Source of the DNA: Armatimonas sp043757465
GTDB taxonomy: Bacteria; Armatimonadota; Armatimonadia; Armatimonadales; Armatimonadaceae
Length of the DNA stretch: 64,000 nt
Direction of reading: 5' to 3'
Assembly (NCBI RefSeq): GCF_043757465.1
Contig: NZ_JAYVPL010000131.1
Location: 1-64,000 of the forward strand
The notes beneath the pieces are model-generated. The model worked only from the letters and a program-made list of their open reading frames with translations, did no database searches and was not told the origin of the DNA. The position numbers and the translations under genes were made by a program. Positions 31,139 to 39,669 of the stretch are shown here, in pieces (the first letter of the stretch is position 1; every line of letters begins with the position of its first letter).

Positions 31139-32658
31139 TTTCCTTTTGCCGGTGGGGTGAGCTGATATACCCGGTAGCGGTTGCGCTCCGGGACAGGATA
31201 GTCTGTCGGGAAGGGGCGAACGGGTATGAGTGTCCAGCCGCGTGCCTGGAGTCCCGCTCCGATCCTGTGGAACTCCTCCCAGCCCTGCAACACCACGAGG
31301 TAGCCACAGTGCTTCTTTTTGGCAAGCTGCTCCACCGCATCCAGCCGTTTTTTTCCGCCACTTGGCTCCGTGAAGCGCCGATGCAGCGGGATCGCAGTGG
31401 GGGTCTTGAGGCCCACCATGTCCACGAGCTTTTTGTGCCCCGCATAACCAAGATAGCCGGCATCGTGGAGTAGCAAGGGGCTATCACCGTCAAGCGTATC
31501 GCAGAACTTTGTCAGTCCATCAAGCTCGATAGCCACTTCATCATGCCAGCCCTCATAGGTTGCCCAGCGCGTGGGGAAGGCGAAAAGAGCTTGTACCAAC
31601 ACCAGCGCCGCCCCGATACTCGCTGCCTGCCCCAGCCACCTGCCCGATTTCCAGAGTGAGGCGCAGCCCAGCCAGAGAAACGGTAGCAAAACATAAAGAT
31701 AGCGGTGGTAGTACTGCGCCAGCGCCATGGGCAAGCTCTGGATATAGGCGGCGATGAGAACCGACGCAAAGAGCAGTCCGAGGCGGCCCAGTGCAAACCC
31801 GGCCAGTCGCGGTAGAAAGGCGACGCCCACTCCCAGCAGGGCGGCAAATGCCCCCAAGTGCCGCCCCGCTGTCGTGAGTTTTTCGGCGAGTGGCAGCCCC
31901 GACTCCGCGAAGTAGGCACGCTTAGCCGCAATCGTCTGTGGGATCAACGAACCGGTATTGGCCCAGAGGAGCAACAAAAAAGGCACGGCGACAAGTGCAG
32001 CAATCCCAAGATCAAGCGCGACACGCTGTGCTTTTTTCTGACGAAGCACCTGATAGCCGAAAAGCAGCACCGAGAGAACGACCAGCTCGGGGCGTAGCAT
32101 GGGCAACAGCCCACAAACCGCAGGCAACCCCCGTGTCGGTTTCTCTGACGAAGCAAAGACAAGGCTCCAGGTCACTCCCGCGAGAGTAAGCCCTGTCTCC
32201 AGGCCATTGAGCATCTGAAACGGTGTCTGTGCGGCGAAGAGTCCGGCCAGCGACAGTAGTACAGCTTGCCAGGGAGCCGCGCCGTGCACCCGCGCCAGGC
32301 GCAAGAGCCCCAGCCCATAGAGACCAATTCCGAGCCAGAGCGTGAGATTCAGCGCCGTCAGTGGTGGCAGCACCCCGCAAAATAGCGCCGTCAGCGCCAC
32401 GTGGAAAATACTCGTCGAGCCGCACAGTGCCGCCGTGCCCACAAAGTTTGGGTCGGGCTTTCCCGAGACAAGCACCACAGCGTTGTGAAGCGTGATATAC
32501 GCATCGTCGGTGGGAAAGACCCAGGGCGTGCTGTAGAGAAAATGGTGGACATTAAAAGCGACCAGCACCATAAGCCCGACCAGCAGCGCAAGCATCGTGT
32601 CGGTGGATAAAGTGCACGACGGAGATAAAGAGCACGGAGTTTGTGATTCAGTGTCCAT
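31135..32658 (-). CDS. Multi-pass membrane protein, GT-C glycosyltransferase-like
   Basis: A 507-residue protein with about ten membrane segments. The first is TMLALLVGLMVLVAFNVHHF, followed by the loop FPTDDAYITLHNAVVL; the paired acidic residues (DDAYI) after the first helix are typical of GT-C enzymes that use polyprenyl-phosphate sugars. A soluble C-terminal domain (residues about 390-500) includes YLGYAGHKKLVDMVGLKTP. It probably transfers a sugar to an envelope glycan or protein on the outer face of the inner membrane; donor and acceptor are unknown. The start at 32658 avoids overlap with the divergent aldo/keto reductase. Confidence 0.7.
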   Translation of the reverse strand: MDTESQTPCSLSPSCTLSTDTMLALLVGLMVLVAFNVHHFLYSTPWVFPTDDAYITLHNAVVLVSGKPDPNFVGTAALCGSTSIFHVALTALFCGVLPPLTALNLTLWLGIGLYGLGLLRLARVHGAAPWQAVLLSLAGLFAAQTPFQMLNGLETGLTLAGVTWSLVFASSEKPTRGLPAVCGLLPMLRPELVVLSVLLFGYQVLRQKKAQRVALDLGIAALVAVPFLLLLWANTGSLIPQTIAAKRAYFAESGLPLAEKLTTAGRHLGAFAALLGVGVAFLPRLAGFALGRLGLLFASVLIAAYIQSLPMALAQYYHRYLYVLLPFLWLGCASLWKSGRWLGQAASIGAALVLVQALFAFPTRWATYEGWHDEVAIELDGLTKFCDTLDGDSPLLLHDAGYLGYAGHKKLVDMVGLKTPTAIPLHRRFTEPSGGKKRLDAVEQLAKKKHCGYLVVLQGWEEFHRIGAGLQARGWTLIPVRPFPTDYPVPERNRYRVYQLTPPAKGN

Positions 32659-32686
32659 TACTGGTATTTTCGGCAGGCTAGGGCGG

Positions 32687-32692
32687 TAAAAT
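32687..32692 (+). promoter_or_regulatory. -10 box (TAAAAT) for an aldo/keto reductase gene
   Basis: TAAAAT overlaps an ATG at 32691, so that codon cannot be the start if this is the promoter; the ATG at 32700 then has the usual seven-base gap. Confidence 0.5.
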
Positions 32693-32699
32693 GAGCGCG

Positions 32700-33683
32700 A
32701 TGCAAACACGATTATTTCAGGGTGGGCCCGTCTCCGAAGTGGGCCTCGGTTGCTGGCAGCTAGGCGGCGGAGACTGGGGCGCACTAGACAACACTGCGGC
32801 ACGCGCGATTCTTCGAGCGGCCTACGAGCGTGGAGTCACTTTTTTTGATACGGCGGATGTCTACGGCGGCGGCGTGAGCGAGCAGCGAGTCGGGGCATGG
32901 CTATCAGAAGATAAGCCCAGAGGCGTCTTTGTGGCCACCAAGCTCGGGCGGCGCGGCGATCCGGGCGGGTTGGAGAACTTTTCCTATGCGACGATGCGCC
33001 AGCACACCACCGATTCACTGAGCAAGCTAGGTGTCGAGCAGCTCGACCTGACACAGCTCCACTGCATTCCCGCGGAAGTGCTTCGCCAGGGCGATGTATT
33101 TACGCATCTACGCGAGCTGAAGCGCGAGGGACTTATCGCACGGTTCGGGGTGAGTGTCGAGAGCATGGAGGAAGCCCAGCTTTGCTTGGAGCAAGACGGG
33201 CTCGCCTCACTACAGATCATCTTCAATCTCTTTCGGCAAAAACCCATCCACACGCTCTTTGAGAAGGCTAAAGCGATAAATACGGCGCTGATCGTCCGGC
33301 TCCCGCTGGCCTCAGGACTACTCGCGGGCAAGTACACCGCGCAGACACAGTTTGCCGCCAGCGACCATCGCACCTACAACCGCGATGGCGGGGCGTTCAA
33401 TGTCGGGGAGACATTCGCAGGTCTGCCCTTCGAGCGGGGAGTGGCTCTCGCCAACCAGCTCAAGCCACTTGTCCCTGAGGGCTGGACTCTTGCCCAGCTC
33501 GCCCAGCGCTGGATCTTAGACTTCGACGTTGTAACGACACTCATTCCTGGTGCGACCAACCAGGGACAAGTCGAAAATAACGTGTCCGTCAGCGATCTTC
33601 CACGTCTCCCGGAGTCGCTGCATCAGCAACTTTCGGCGTTCTATAGTGAACACGTGGCAGACTATATTCGTGGGCCGTATTAG
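32700..33683 (+). CDS. Aldo/keto reductase
   Basis: A 327-residue NADP-dependent aldo/keto reductase. It has the TIM-barrel start PVSEVGLGCWQLGGGDWG, the catalytic region FFDTADVYGGGVSEQRVGAWL (Asp and Tyr; the segment is longer than quoted), VATKLGRRGDPGG with the lysine, and QLDLTQLHCIPAEVL in place of the usual LxxxHxP. C-terminal cofactor contacts are TLIPGATNQGQVENN. Members of this group reduce sugars or quinones or oxidise sugar alcohols; substrate unknown. The start at 32700 fits a leaderless promoter. Confidence 0.88.
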   Translation: MQTRLFQGGPVSEVGLGCWQLGGGDWGALDNTAARAILRAAYERGVTFFDTADVYGGGVSEQRVGAWLSEDKPRGVFVATKLGRRGDPGGLENFSYATMRQHTTDSLSKLGVEQLDLTQLHCIPAEVLRQGDVFTHLRELKREGLIARFGVSVESMEEAQLCLEQDGLASLQIIFNLFRQKPIHTLFEKAKAINTALIVRLPLASGLLAGKYTAQTQFAASDHRTYNRDGGAFNVGETFAGLPFERGVALANQLKPLVPEGWTLAQLAQRWILDFDVVTTLIPGATNQGQVENNVSVSDLPRLPESLHQQLSAFYSEHVADYIRGPY

Positions 33684-33732
33684 GGAAGAGATTATTGGAA
33701 ACTTTTCCCTTCCTTTAGTGTCCTATCAGACG

Positions 33733-33755
33733 TGAGGCCCCAACGATGGGCCTCA
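33733..33755 (+). promoter_or_regulatory. 5' UTR stem-loop before the beta-barrel gene
   Basis: TGAGGCCC and GGGCCTCA form a perfect eight-base stem with a seven-base loop, 27 bases before the ATG at 33783. GGAGG (33767-33771) follows as ribosome site. The hairpin may protect the mRNA of an abundant outer-membrane protein or regulate it. Confidence 0.55.
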
Positions 33756-33782
33756 CCTATACCTCTGGAGGCAAAGATAATA

Positions 33783-34295
33783 ATGAATAGAGCAACACTG
33801 CTCACTCTTGGTGTGACAATGCTCGCACCGCTAGGCTCCGCATATGCAGCGGACGATGTCAAAGTAGTGGAGAAGCCGATTCGCGTTCTCGCGGGAATTT
33901 TCTCGGCGGCGAGCGGCGCCAACAAGCAGCGCACCGCCATTGGGGTCGGCTACGACTTCATGAAGACGGCAGCAACCAACCCGACGGTCTATGGTGTTTT
34001 TCTCGACTACAATAGCAAAAAGGTAGCTGGGGTAACCACCAGCCTGACAGGTGTGGGTATCAGCGGACGTTTCTATTTGGAATCGGCGAATGCAGCAGGG
34101 AAGCCCTATGCCACCCTAGGAGTCGGCAGCTACACGCTCAAAGCGGGTACAAGCCAGAGCAAGATCGGCGGTAAGCTCGGAATCGGCTACGAGCTCAACA
34201 ACGGCTGGCTAGGTGAGCTCAGCTCCACCATGATCCAAAAAATCGGCGGGAAAGACCCTGGCGGTGTTACCTTCGGAATCGGTTACCGGTTCTAA
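33783..34295 (+). CDS. Small outer-membrane beta-barrel protein
   Basis: A 170-residue protein with a signal peptide cut after AYA (LLTLGVTMLAPLGSAYA). The mature part alternates polar and hydrophobic residues in short strands (TAIGVGYDF, TVYGVFLDYN, GVGISGRFYLE, PYATLGVGSYTL, SKIGGKLGIGYEL) and ends with an aromatic terminal strand GVTFGIGYRF, the usual signal for BAM-assisted insertion. It resembles eight-stranded OmpA/OmpW-size barrels, but I cannot assign a family. It has a leader hairpin, a ribosome site and a rho-independent terminator, so it is a single-gene unit. Confidence 0.75.
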   Translation: MNRATLLTLGVTMLAPLGSAYAADDVKVVEKPIRVLAGIFSAASGANKQRTAIGVGYDFMKTAATNPTVYGVFLDYNSKKVAGVTTSLTGVGISGRFYLESANAAGKPYATLGVGSYTLKAGTSQSKIGGKLGIGYELNNGWLGELSSTMIQKIGGKDPGGVTFGIGYRF

Positions 34296-34302
34296 TGAAT
34301 CA

Positions 34303-34337
34303 GCCCCCTTCCTGCACAAGGAGGGGGTTTGTTTTGT
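34303..34337 (+). terminator. Rho-independent terminator after the beta-barrel gene
   Basis: CCCCCTTCCT pairs with AGGAGGGGG with one bulge, followed by TTTGTTTTGTT. It lies just after the stop at 34295. Confidence 0.85.
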
Positions 34338-34406
34338 TACCGACCCCACCCCCAGCCGTAGCGCTTTGCGGTGAACCAGTAGCGTGTTTGCTTCGACAGG
34401 AGAGAC

Positions 34407-35456
34407 CTACATTCCTAAGCCAGGAAGGGGGATGCTCAGGCTAGCGCCCTCGGAGATCACGCGGAAGTTAGCGGCACTAATGTCTGGGGGAATGTCTGTG
34501 TAGCGGTCGCGGAGGGCATCCAGAACAGCATTGGCATCAATGAAGAGCGCGTCCACGCTCTTGGAGGCGCTCTTGCTATTTTTCTGTGTCATTAAGTTGC
34601 GCAGGGCATCGGTTGCGCCGTTACTGTTTCCGCTCTGCCCACTCATCGAGCCGAGTGTGCTATTGAGCGTGTTCATGAGCTTGCTCATCTCCGCGATCCC
34701 AGCATCCAGTGCTGCGCCATAGCCCGACGCGAGTGGGGCGCAGGCATCGGGAAGCGGCGGCTTGTTGGCAGCGCCTGGTGTCTTGTAGACATTGGCTGCC
34801 TGGTTCCACTCCACAATGACCTTGCTGATCTGCTCACCGTAGTTCGGGGCGGGTTTCTTCGGGGCATCGCCATTCTCAAAGCTCCCGTCCAGAAGCCCCA
34901 GCGACTCACCCGTCATGTACTCCTTGATGGCGTTCTGGAGCTGCACGACTAGCTCGCCCGCGCTCCGTGCCTCCAGGCGCTTGCGCTCGCCCTCGAACCA
35001 CTTGAGCCAGCGGAGCCACGCGATCACATCGGCGGGCATGGGGTTACCGACCGTGACAGGCGGCTTGAGAATCGGTGCCTTCGGCATTTGAGGCTGGGGG
35101 GCGCTCAGAATCGGAGCCGGTGCGGTCTGGGTGTTGGGCGCGTTGATCACGGCTCCCGTCGGGCTCATCGGCTTCTGGGCATTGAGAACGCCCGCGCTCT
35201 TGGCGAAGAGAAAGCCCGCCACGCCCACCAAGACGATCCCAGAGATCAGTGCGGCCAGACCGGCCTTGTTCATCCCACTCGCCTGTTGCGGCTGTGCAAC
35301 CGGCTGCGTGTAGAGTGTCGGCTGGGGCCGCGCCGTAGAGCCTGGCGTGGCGGCACTCGCCGGTGACGGCGTTGCCGCCGCGACCGCCGCGCCGCAGATA
35401 TTGCAAAATCGTGCCATCGCGGGCGCTTCCGTCCCGCATGCTTTACACCGAGCCAT
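34407..35456 (-). CDS. Zinc-ribbon membrane protein of unknown function
   Basis: A 349-residue protein. It opens with a zinc ribbon (CKACGTEAP and CNICGA, residues 4-22), then a proline/alanine-rich linker, one membrane helix (AGLAALISGIVLVGVAGFLF, about 64-83) and a 240-residue extracytoplasmic domain with helical character (WLRWLKWFEGERKRLEA). This layout, a cytoplasmic zinc ribbon tethered to the membrane, is common in Armatimonadota, Chloroflexota and Firmicutes proteins of unknown role. It stands alone between a terminator and a dispersed repeat. Confidence 0.75.
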   Translation of the reverse strand: MARCKACGTEAPAMARFCNICGAAVAAATPSPASAATPGSTARPQPTLYTQPVAQPQQASGMNKAGLAALISGIVLVGVAGFLFAKSAGVLNAQKPMSPTGAVINAPNTQTAPAPILSAPQPQMPKAPILKPPVTVGNPMPADVIAWLRWLKWFEGERKRLEARSAGELVVQLQNAIKEYMTGESLGLLDGSFENGDAPKKPAPNYGEQISKVIVEWNQAANVYKTPGAANKPPLPDACAPLASGYGAALDAGIAEMSKLMNTLNSTLGSMSGQSGNSNGATDALRNLMTQKNSKSASKSVDALFIDANAVLDALRDRYTDIPPDISAANFRVISEGASLSIPLPGLGM

Positions 35457-35546
35457 TGCTTTTACACTCCACAGAGAAAATGCCCCTGCTTACACTGACG
35501 AATAAGCAAGGGCTTTGGTTTCGGTTCTAATAAAATATTTCTATCT

Positions 35547-35687
35547 CGCCCCGATGAACTGGGGCGTCTTATTGTCGCTTCGCGACACAAAGGCCCTCCG
35601 GGCCATGCCGAGCAAAATCGGGTATGGGCGGTACGCCCTTTGTGTCCGAGGAAAGCGGACAATAAGACGCCCCAGTTCATCGGGGCG
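35547..35687. repeat. 141-bp palindromic repeat element, copy A
   Basis: Ends 35547-35576 and 35658-35687 are perfect 30-base inverted repeats. Each end also folds on itself (CGCCCC-N8-GGGGCG). Inner GACACAAAGG (35584-35593) pairs with CCTTTGTGTC further right, so the whole element can form one long branched hairpin. A related copy lies at 60247-60392. It encodes no protein; weak ORFs across it are conserved only because the repeat is. Confidence 0.88.
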
Positions 35688-35692
35688 AAAAA

Positions 35693-36847
35693 TTAAATAC
35701 TCTTCCAGGAACGGTCATCCGACGAAGCCTTCACCGCGTCGAGCACTCTCTGACACTTGAGACCGTCGTTGAAGTCCGGGTGGAACTCCGCGCCCGTGGT
35801 CCAGGCCTGCAACATGTCGTGGATCAAGTTGATAAACGTGTGCTCATAGCCAATAATATGCCCGACGGGCCAGTAGTTGCCCGTGTAGGGATGGCTGCCA
35901 TCGGTGGTCTGAATGGTGCGGAAGCCTTTGAGCTCCGTGGGATCGTCGTGGTTGTAGTACTCCAGCTCATTCATGCGCTCCATGTTGAAGACAATCGAGC
36001 CCTTGGAGCCATTGATCTCAAATTTGTTGTGGTTCTTGCGCCCGGCAGCCAGACGAGTCGCCTCAAAAGTGCCCACCGCACCGCCCGCAAAACGCGCCAG
36101 AAAGATCGAGCTGTCGTCCACAGTCACATCCCCCATCTGATCGCTGGCCTTGCCTCCTAGCCGGTCATCGGACTCCGCGAGGATCGGGCGCTGCTTGATA
36201 AACGTGTCCATCATCCCGCTCACCTCGGTGATATCGCCCACCAGATAGTGCGCTAGATCAATCGAGTGCGCCACCAGATCACCGTGGGAGCCAGAACCCG
36301 CAATATCGCCCTGTAAGCGCCAGACAATCGGGAAGTTGGGGTCGAGGATCCAGTCTTGAAGATACACACTCCGCCAGTGATAGATCTTGCCGAGAACGCC
36401 GTCCTGGATCATTTGTTTTGCCAGCTTGATGGCGGGAACTCCACGGTAGTTGAAGCAAGTGGCGTTGCGCACTCCAGCGGCGTTCACGGCATCGCACATC
36501 TGCTGCACTTTATCCACAGAACTCGCCAGCGGCTTCTCGCAGAAGACCATTTTGCCGGCCTTCGCAGCGGCAATTGCGATCTCGACATGCGTATCACCCG
36601 GAGTGACGATATCAATAATATCAATATCATCACGCTCCACCAGCTTACGGTAGTCTGTCTCGTAGCTCTCGAAGCCAAACTTCTCCGCCGCCGCCTTTAC
36701 CTTCTCTTCACTGCGCCCGCAGAGCGCCTTCAGAACGGGCTCCACGCCCAGCTCCGGGAAGAAGCGATGGAGCTGACGGTAGGCATTGCTGTGCGCTTTG
36801 CCCATAAACTGATACCCCACCAAACCGATACGAACCTGTTTTGCCAT
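35693..36847 (-). CDS. Gfo/Idh/MocA-family oxidoreductase
   Basis: A 384-residue NAD(P)-dependent oxidoreductase. The N-terminal Rossmann fold starts RIGLVGYQFMGKAHSNAYRQ; later parts are IDIVTPGDTHVEIAIAAAK and FCEKPLASSVDKVQQMCDA, where EKP carries the conserved lysine, and GDLVAHSIDLAHYL with the catalytic histidine. There is no signal peptide, unlike the exported family member at 60610. Family members oxidise or epimerise sugars and cyclitols; the substrate is not clear. Length and C-terminal text (GYEHTFINLIHDMLQAW) resemble inositol dehydrogenase-like members in polysaccharide loci. Confidence 0.88.
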   Translation of the reverse strand: MAKQVRIGLVGYQFMGKAHSNAYRQLHRFFPELGVEPVLKALCGRSEEKVKAAAEKFGFESYETDYRKLVERDDIDIIDIVTPGDTHVEIAIAAAKAGKMVFCEKPLASSVDKVQQMCDAVNAAGVRNATCFNYRGVPAIKLAKQMIQDGVLGKIYHWRSVYLQDWILDPNFPIVWRLQGDIAGSGSHGDLVAHSIDLAHYLVGDITEVSGMMDTFIKQRPILAESDDRLGGKASDQMGDVTVDDSSIFLARFAGGAVGTFEATRLAAGRKNHNKFEINGSKGSIVFNMERMNELEYYNHDDPTELKGFRTIQTTDGSHPYTGNYWPVGHIIGYEHTFINLIHDMLQAWTTGAEFHPDFNDGLKCQRVLDAVKASSDDRSWKSI

Positions 36848-36918
36848 GTGTTTGTGTCCTCGAAAAAACGTAGGGATTTATTCGCGCACGAAGCGCTCAT
36901 TTCCTTCTGGTATCTGTG

Positions 36919-38502
36919 CTAGAACCCCATAAGTGCGGGGAGGTTGATCGTAAAGCCGAGCTGCTGGTTTTGCCTGCGCCACGTGAGCCGAGGCTCGATA
37001 GTTTTCCCGCGCCAGCCCAGTGCCACCTCGGAGTCGAAGAGCTGGTGGCTTTGGATGTCCCAGCGGCCTAGAAGCGCAATCGTCAGGCTGCCTACCTGCG
37101 TCTGCCCTCGAAGCTGCGCCTCGTTGACGGCTTCTAGCGTGTCGAAGAGAAAGGGGGACTGGCCCTTTGCACGGCGAAGCGCCAGCCCACCTGAGAGGCC
37201 CGTCTGGAGTGAGAAGCCGTAGTCCGTCGAGAACCGCAGCTCCGAGATGCTGTAGTGAGCGTGCGGGTAGCGCTGCTCTGTCTGCCCGAAAAAGACATTT
37301 GCCTGCCCCTGCTTACCCAGGCGAAACCGGGGTGCTTCCCAGCCCAGTGCGGCCACCAGACGATCGGCGTTGACCTGCTTCCCGGAGCCATCCAGCCGCT
37401 TCTCCTGCGCCGGGCCACCGCCCAGGGTCGCCAGCCAGCCGCCCTCGCCGCGTTGTCCGGGTACCCGCCCAGTGAGCAGCGCTTCGGGCAGGCGCGAGCG
37501 CAACAGCAGCCCACTGCGGCGCACGAACTCCCGGTTGGACTCCACGGCAGCATCGAGAGTGAGGCTCGGGGTACTCTGGCGAGGAAGTGGGTTGAGCGTC
37601 GCGGGGGAGCTCAGGCTAGCGGCGTAGCGGCGCACCGAGAGGTCGGCGGCGGCAGGGGGACGGGCGACGATAAAAGGCCGTACACGCTCCTCAAAGCTGC
37701 GCTCTTTCTGAGTGGCGTTGCGCAGGCCCGTGAAAAGGGAGGGCACTTCCGGCTCTAGCGATTTCGGCTGCGCGAGGAGCTCCCGATGGGCCGTGACGAG
37801 CGCGTTCCAGCCCTGTTTGGTAGTGGACTCCACCCGCACCGTTCCGGGTGCCCCCCCAGCCAGTGAGAAGGGCAAGCGCACTCCCACTGCCACACCCGAG
37901 ACCCGTGAGGTTCGGTAGAGAATCGGCAAGTCAAGGCTCTGCTGCTGACTGCCCTTATCGTACTGAGGGGTGAGCGAGAGCCGTGGCAGGGTGATCAGGC
38001 GATTTCTCATCAGCCGCACGGTGGCGTTGTCAAGAAACAGCCGCCCATTTCCGGGCTGGGAGCGCACACGGTCCGCCGAGATCTCGATCTCCCCCCGAGG
38101 CTCCGGCCCTGGCACAAAGAGCAACCGCCACGCTTCAGCCCCGGTCTCACTGGAGAAGCGCAGCTCATCTGCCGCAAGATGAATCACAGGTGAGAAGAGT
38201 TTCGCATCCGAGAAGAAGAAGCTAAAGCCCTCTTTATCCAGTGATTTTTTCACCAAATCGAGCCCCGTGATCTTGAGGTTCTTCCCCTCGATCCGCTCCG
38301 TGCCCAGCTTTGCCAGAACACTCCCCGTAGCGTCCAGAGTCTTGTCCTTGAGCACATAGCGCGCCTTCTCCGACGCGAGCTTCAGGTCTCCCCAGACAAA
38401 CGAGAACGGGCGATCCCAGCGCACATCCCCGGTCAGGGAGAACTGGGAGGGGTTCGAGAGCACGAACGGTGGCAAAGGAGGCGGTGGTGGCTGATCCAGC
38501 AT
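36919..38502 (-). CDS. OstA/LptD-like outer-membrane protein without visible signal peptide
   Basis: A 527-residue protein. Residues 15-120 have the repeating short strands of an OstA/LptA-type beta-jellyroll (FSLTGDVRWDRPFSF, LKDKTLDATGSVLAKL, IEGKNLKITGLDLV). The rest alternates strands and loops (FRLGKQGQANVFFGQTEQR, LRFSTDYGFSLQTGLSGGLA, LTWRRQNQQLGFTINL) as in an outer-membrane barrel. This is the plan of LptD, which inserts lipopolysaccharide, but it is shorter and starts with MLDQPPPPPLPPF rather than a signal peptide. A TATCAT box (38511-38516, minus) eight bases upstream supports this start. It may rely on other targeting or represent a diverged paralogue. Confidence 0.6.
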   Translation of the reverse strand: MLDQPPPPPLPPFVLSNPSQFSLTGDVRWDRPFSFVWGDLKLASEKARYVLKDKTLDATGSVLAKLGTERIEGKNLKITGLDLVKKSLDKEGFSFFFSDAKLFSPVIHLAADELRFSSETGAEAWRLLFVPGPEPRGEIEISADRVRSQPGNGRLFLDNATVRLMRNRLITLPRLSLTPQYDKGSQQQSLDLPILYRTSRVSGVAVGVRLPFSLAGGAPGTVRVESTTKQGWNALVTAHRELLAQPKSLEPEVPSLFTGLRNATQKERSFEERVRPFIVARPPAAADLSVRRYAASLSSPATLNPLPRQSTPSLTLDAAVESNREFVRRSGLLLRSRLPEALLTGRVPGQRGEGGWLATLGGGPAQEKRLDGSGKQVNADRLVAALGWEAPRFRLGKQGQANVFFGQTEQRYPHAHYSISELRFSTDYGFSLQTGLSGGLALRRAKGQSPFLFDTLEAVNEAQLRGQTQVGSLTIALLGRWDIQSHQLFDSEVALGWRGKTIEPRLTWRRQNQQLGFTINLPALMGF

Positions 38503-38597
38503 AGTTCGTTATGATAGCATGACTCATGCAGACGATGCCCTTCGACGATGGGGTGCCGTTCAGTAGGCAGGAACTGGGAACGTTTTTCGTTTTCAGG

Positions 38598-38603
38598 TAT
38601 ATC
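38598..38603 (+). promoter_or_regulatory. -10 box (TATATC) for an aldo/keto reductase gene
   Basis: TATATC ends six bases before the ATG at 38610, the point where family similarity begins. A second candidate TATGAT (38510-38515) would serve an ATG at 38526. Confidence 0.4.
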
Positions 38604-38609
38604 AGAGGC

Positions 38610-39633
<1,024 letters not shown>

Positions 39634-39641
<8 letters not shown>

Positions 39642-39666
39642 CCCCAGTGCAACGGGGGTTAGGGGG
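39634..39666. repeat. 12-bp stem hairpin between convergent genes
   Basis: CCCCCTAACCCC and GGGGTTAGGGGG form a perfect stem with a nine-base loop, and the stop codon at 39639-39641 lies inside the stem. No U-run follows on either strand. It may slow convergent polymerases or be one of the dispersed GC palindromes. Confidence 0.7.
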
Positions 39667-39669
39667 AGT

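Noticed and set aside
35462..35680. Similar small frames at 35462-35680 and 60206-60448 (minus strand) as a gene family
   Set aside because: Their likeness comes from the palindromic repeat element; the frames have no starts with ribosome sites and differ in length.
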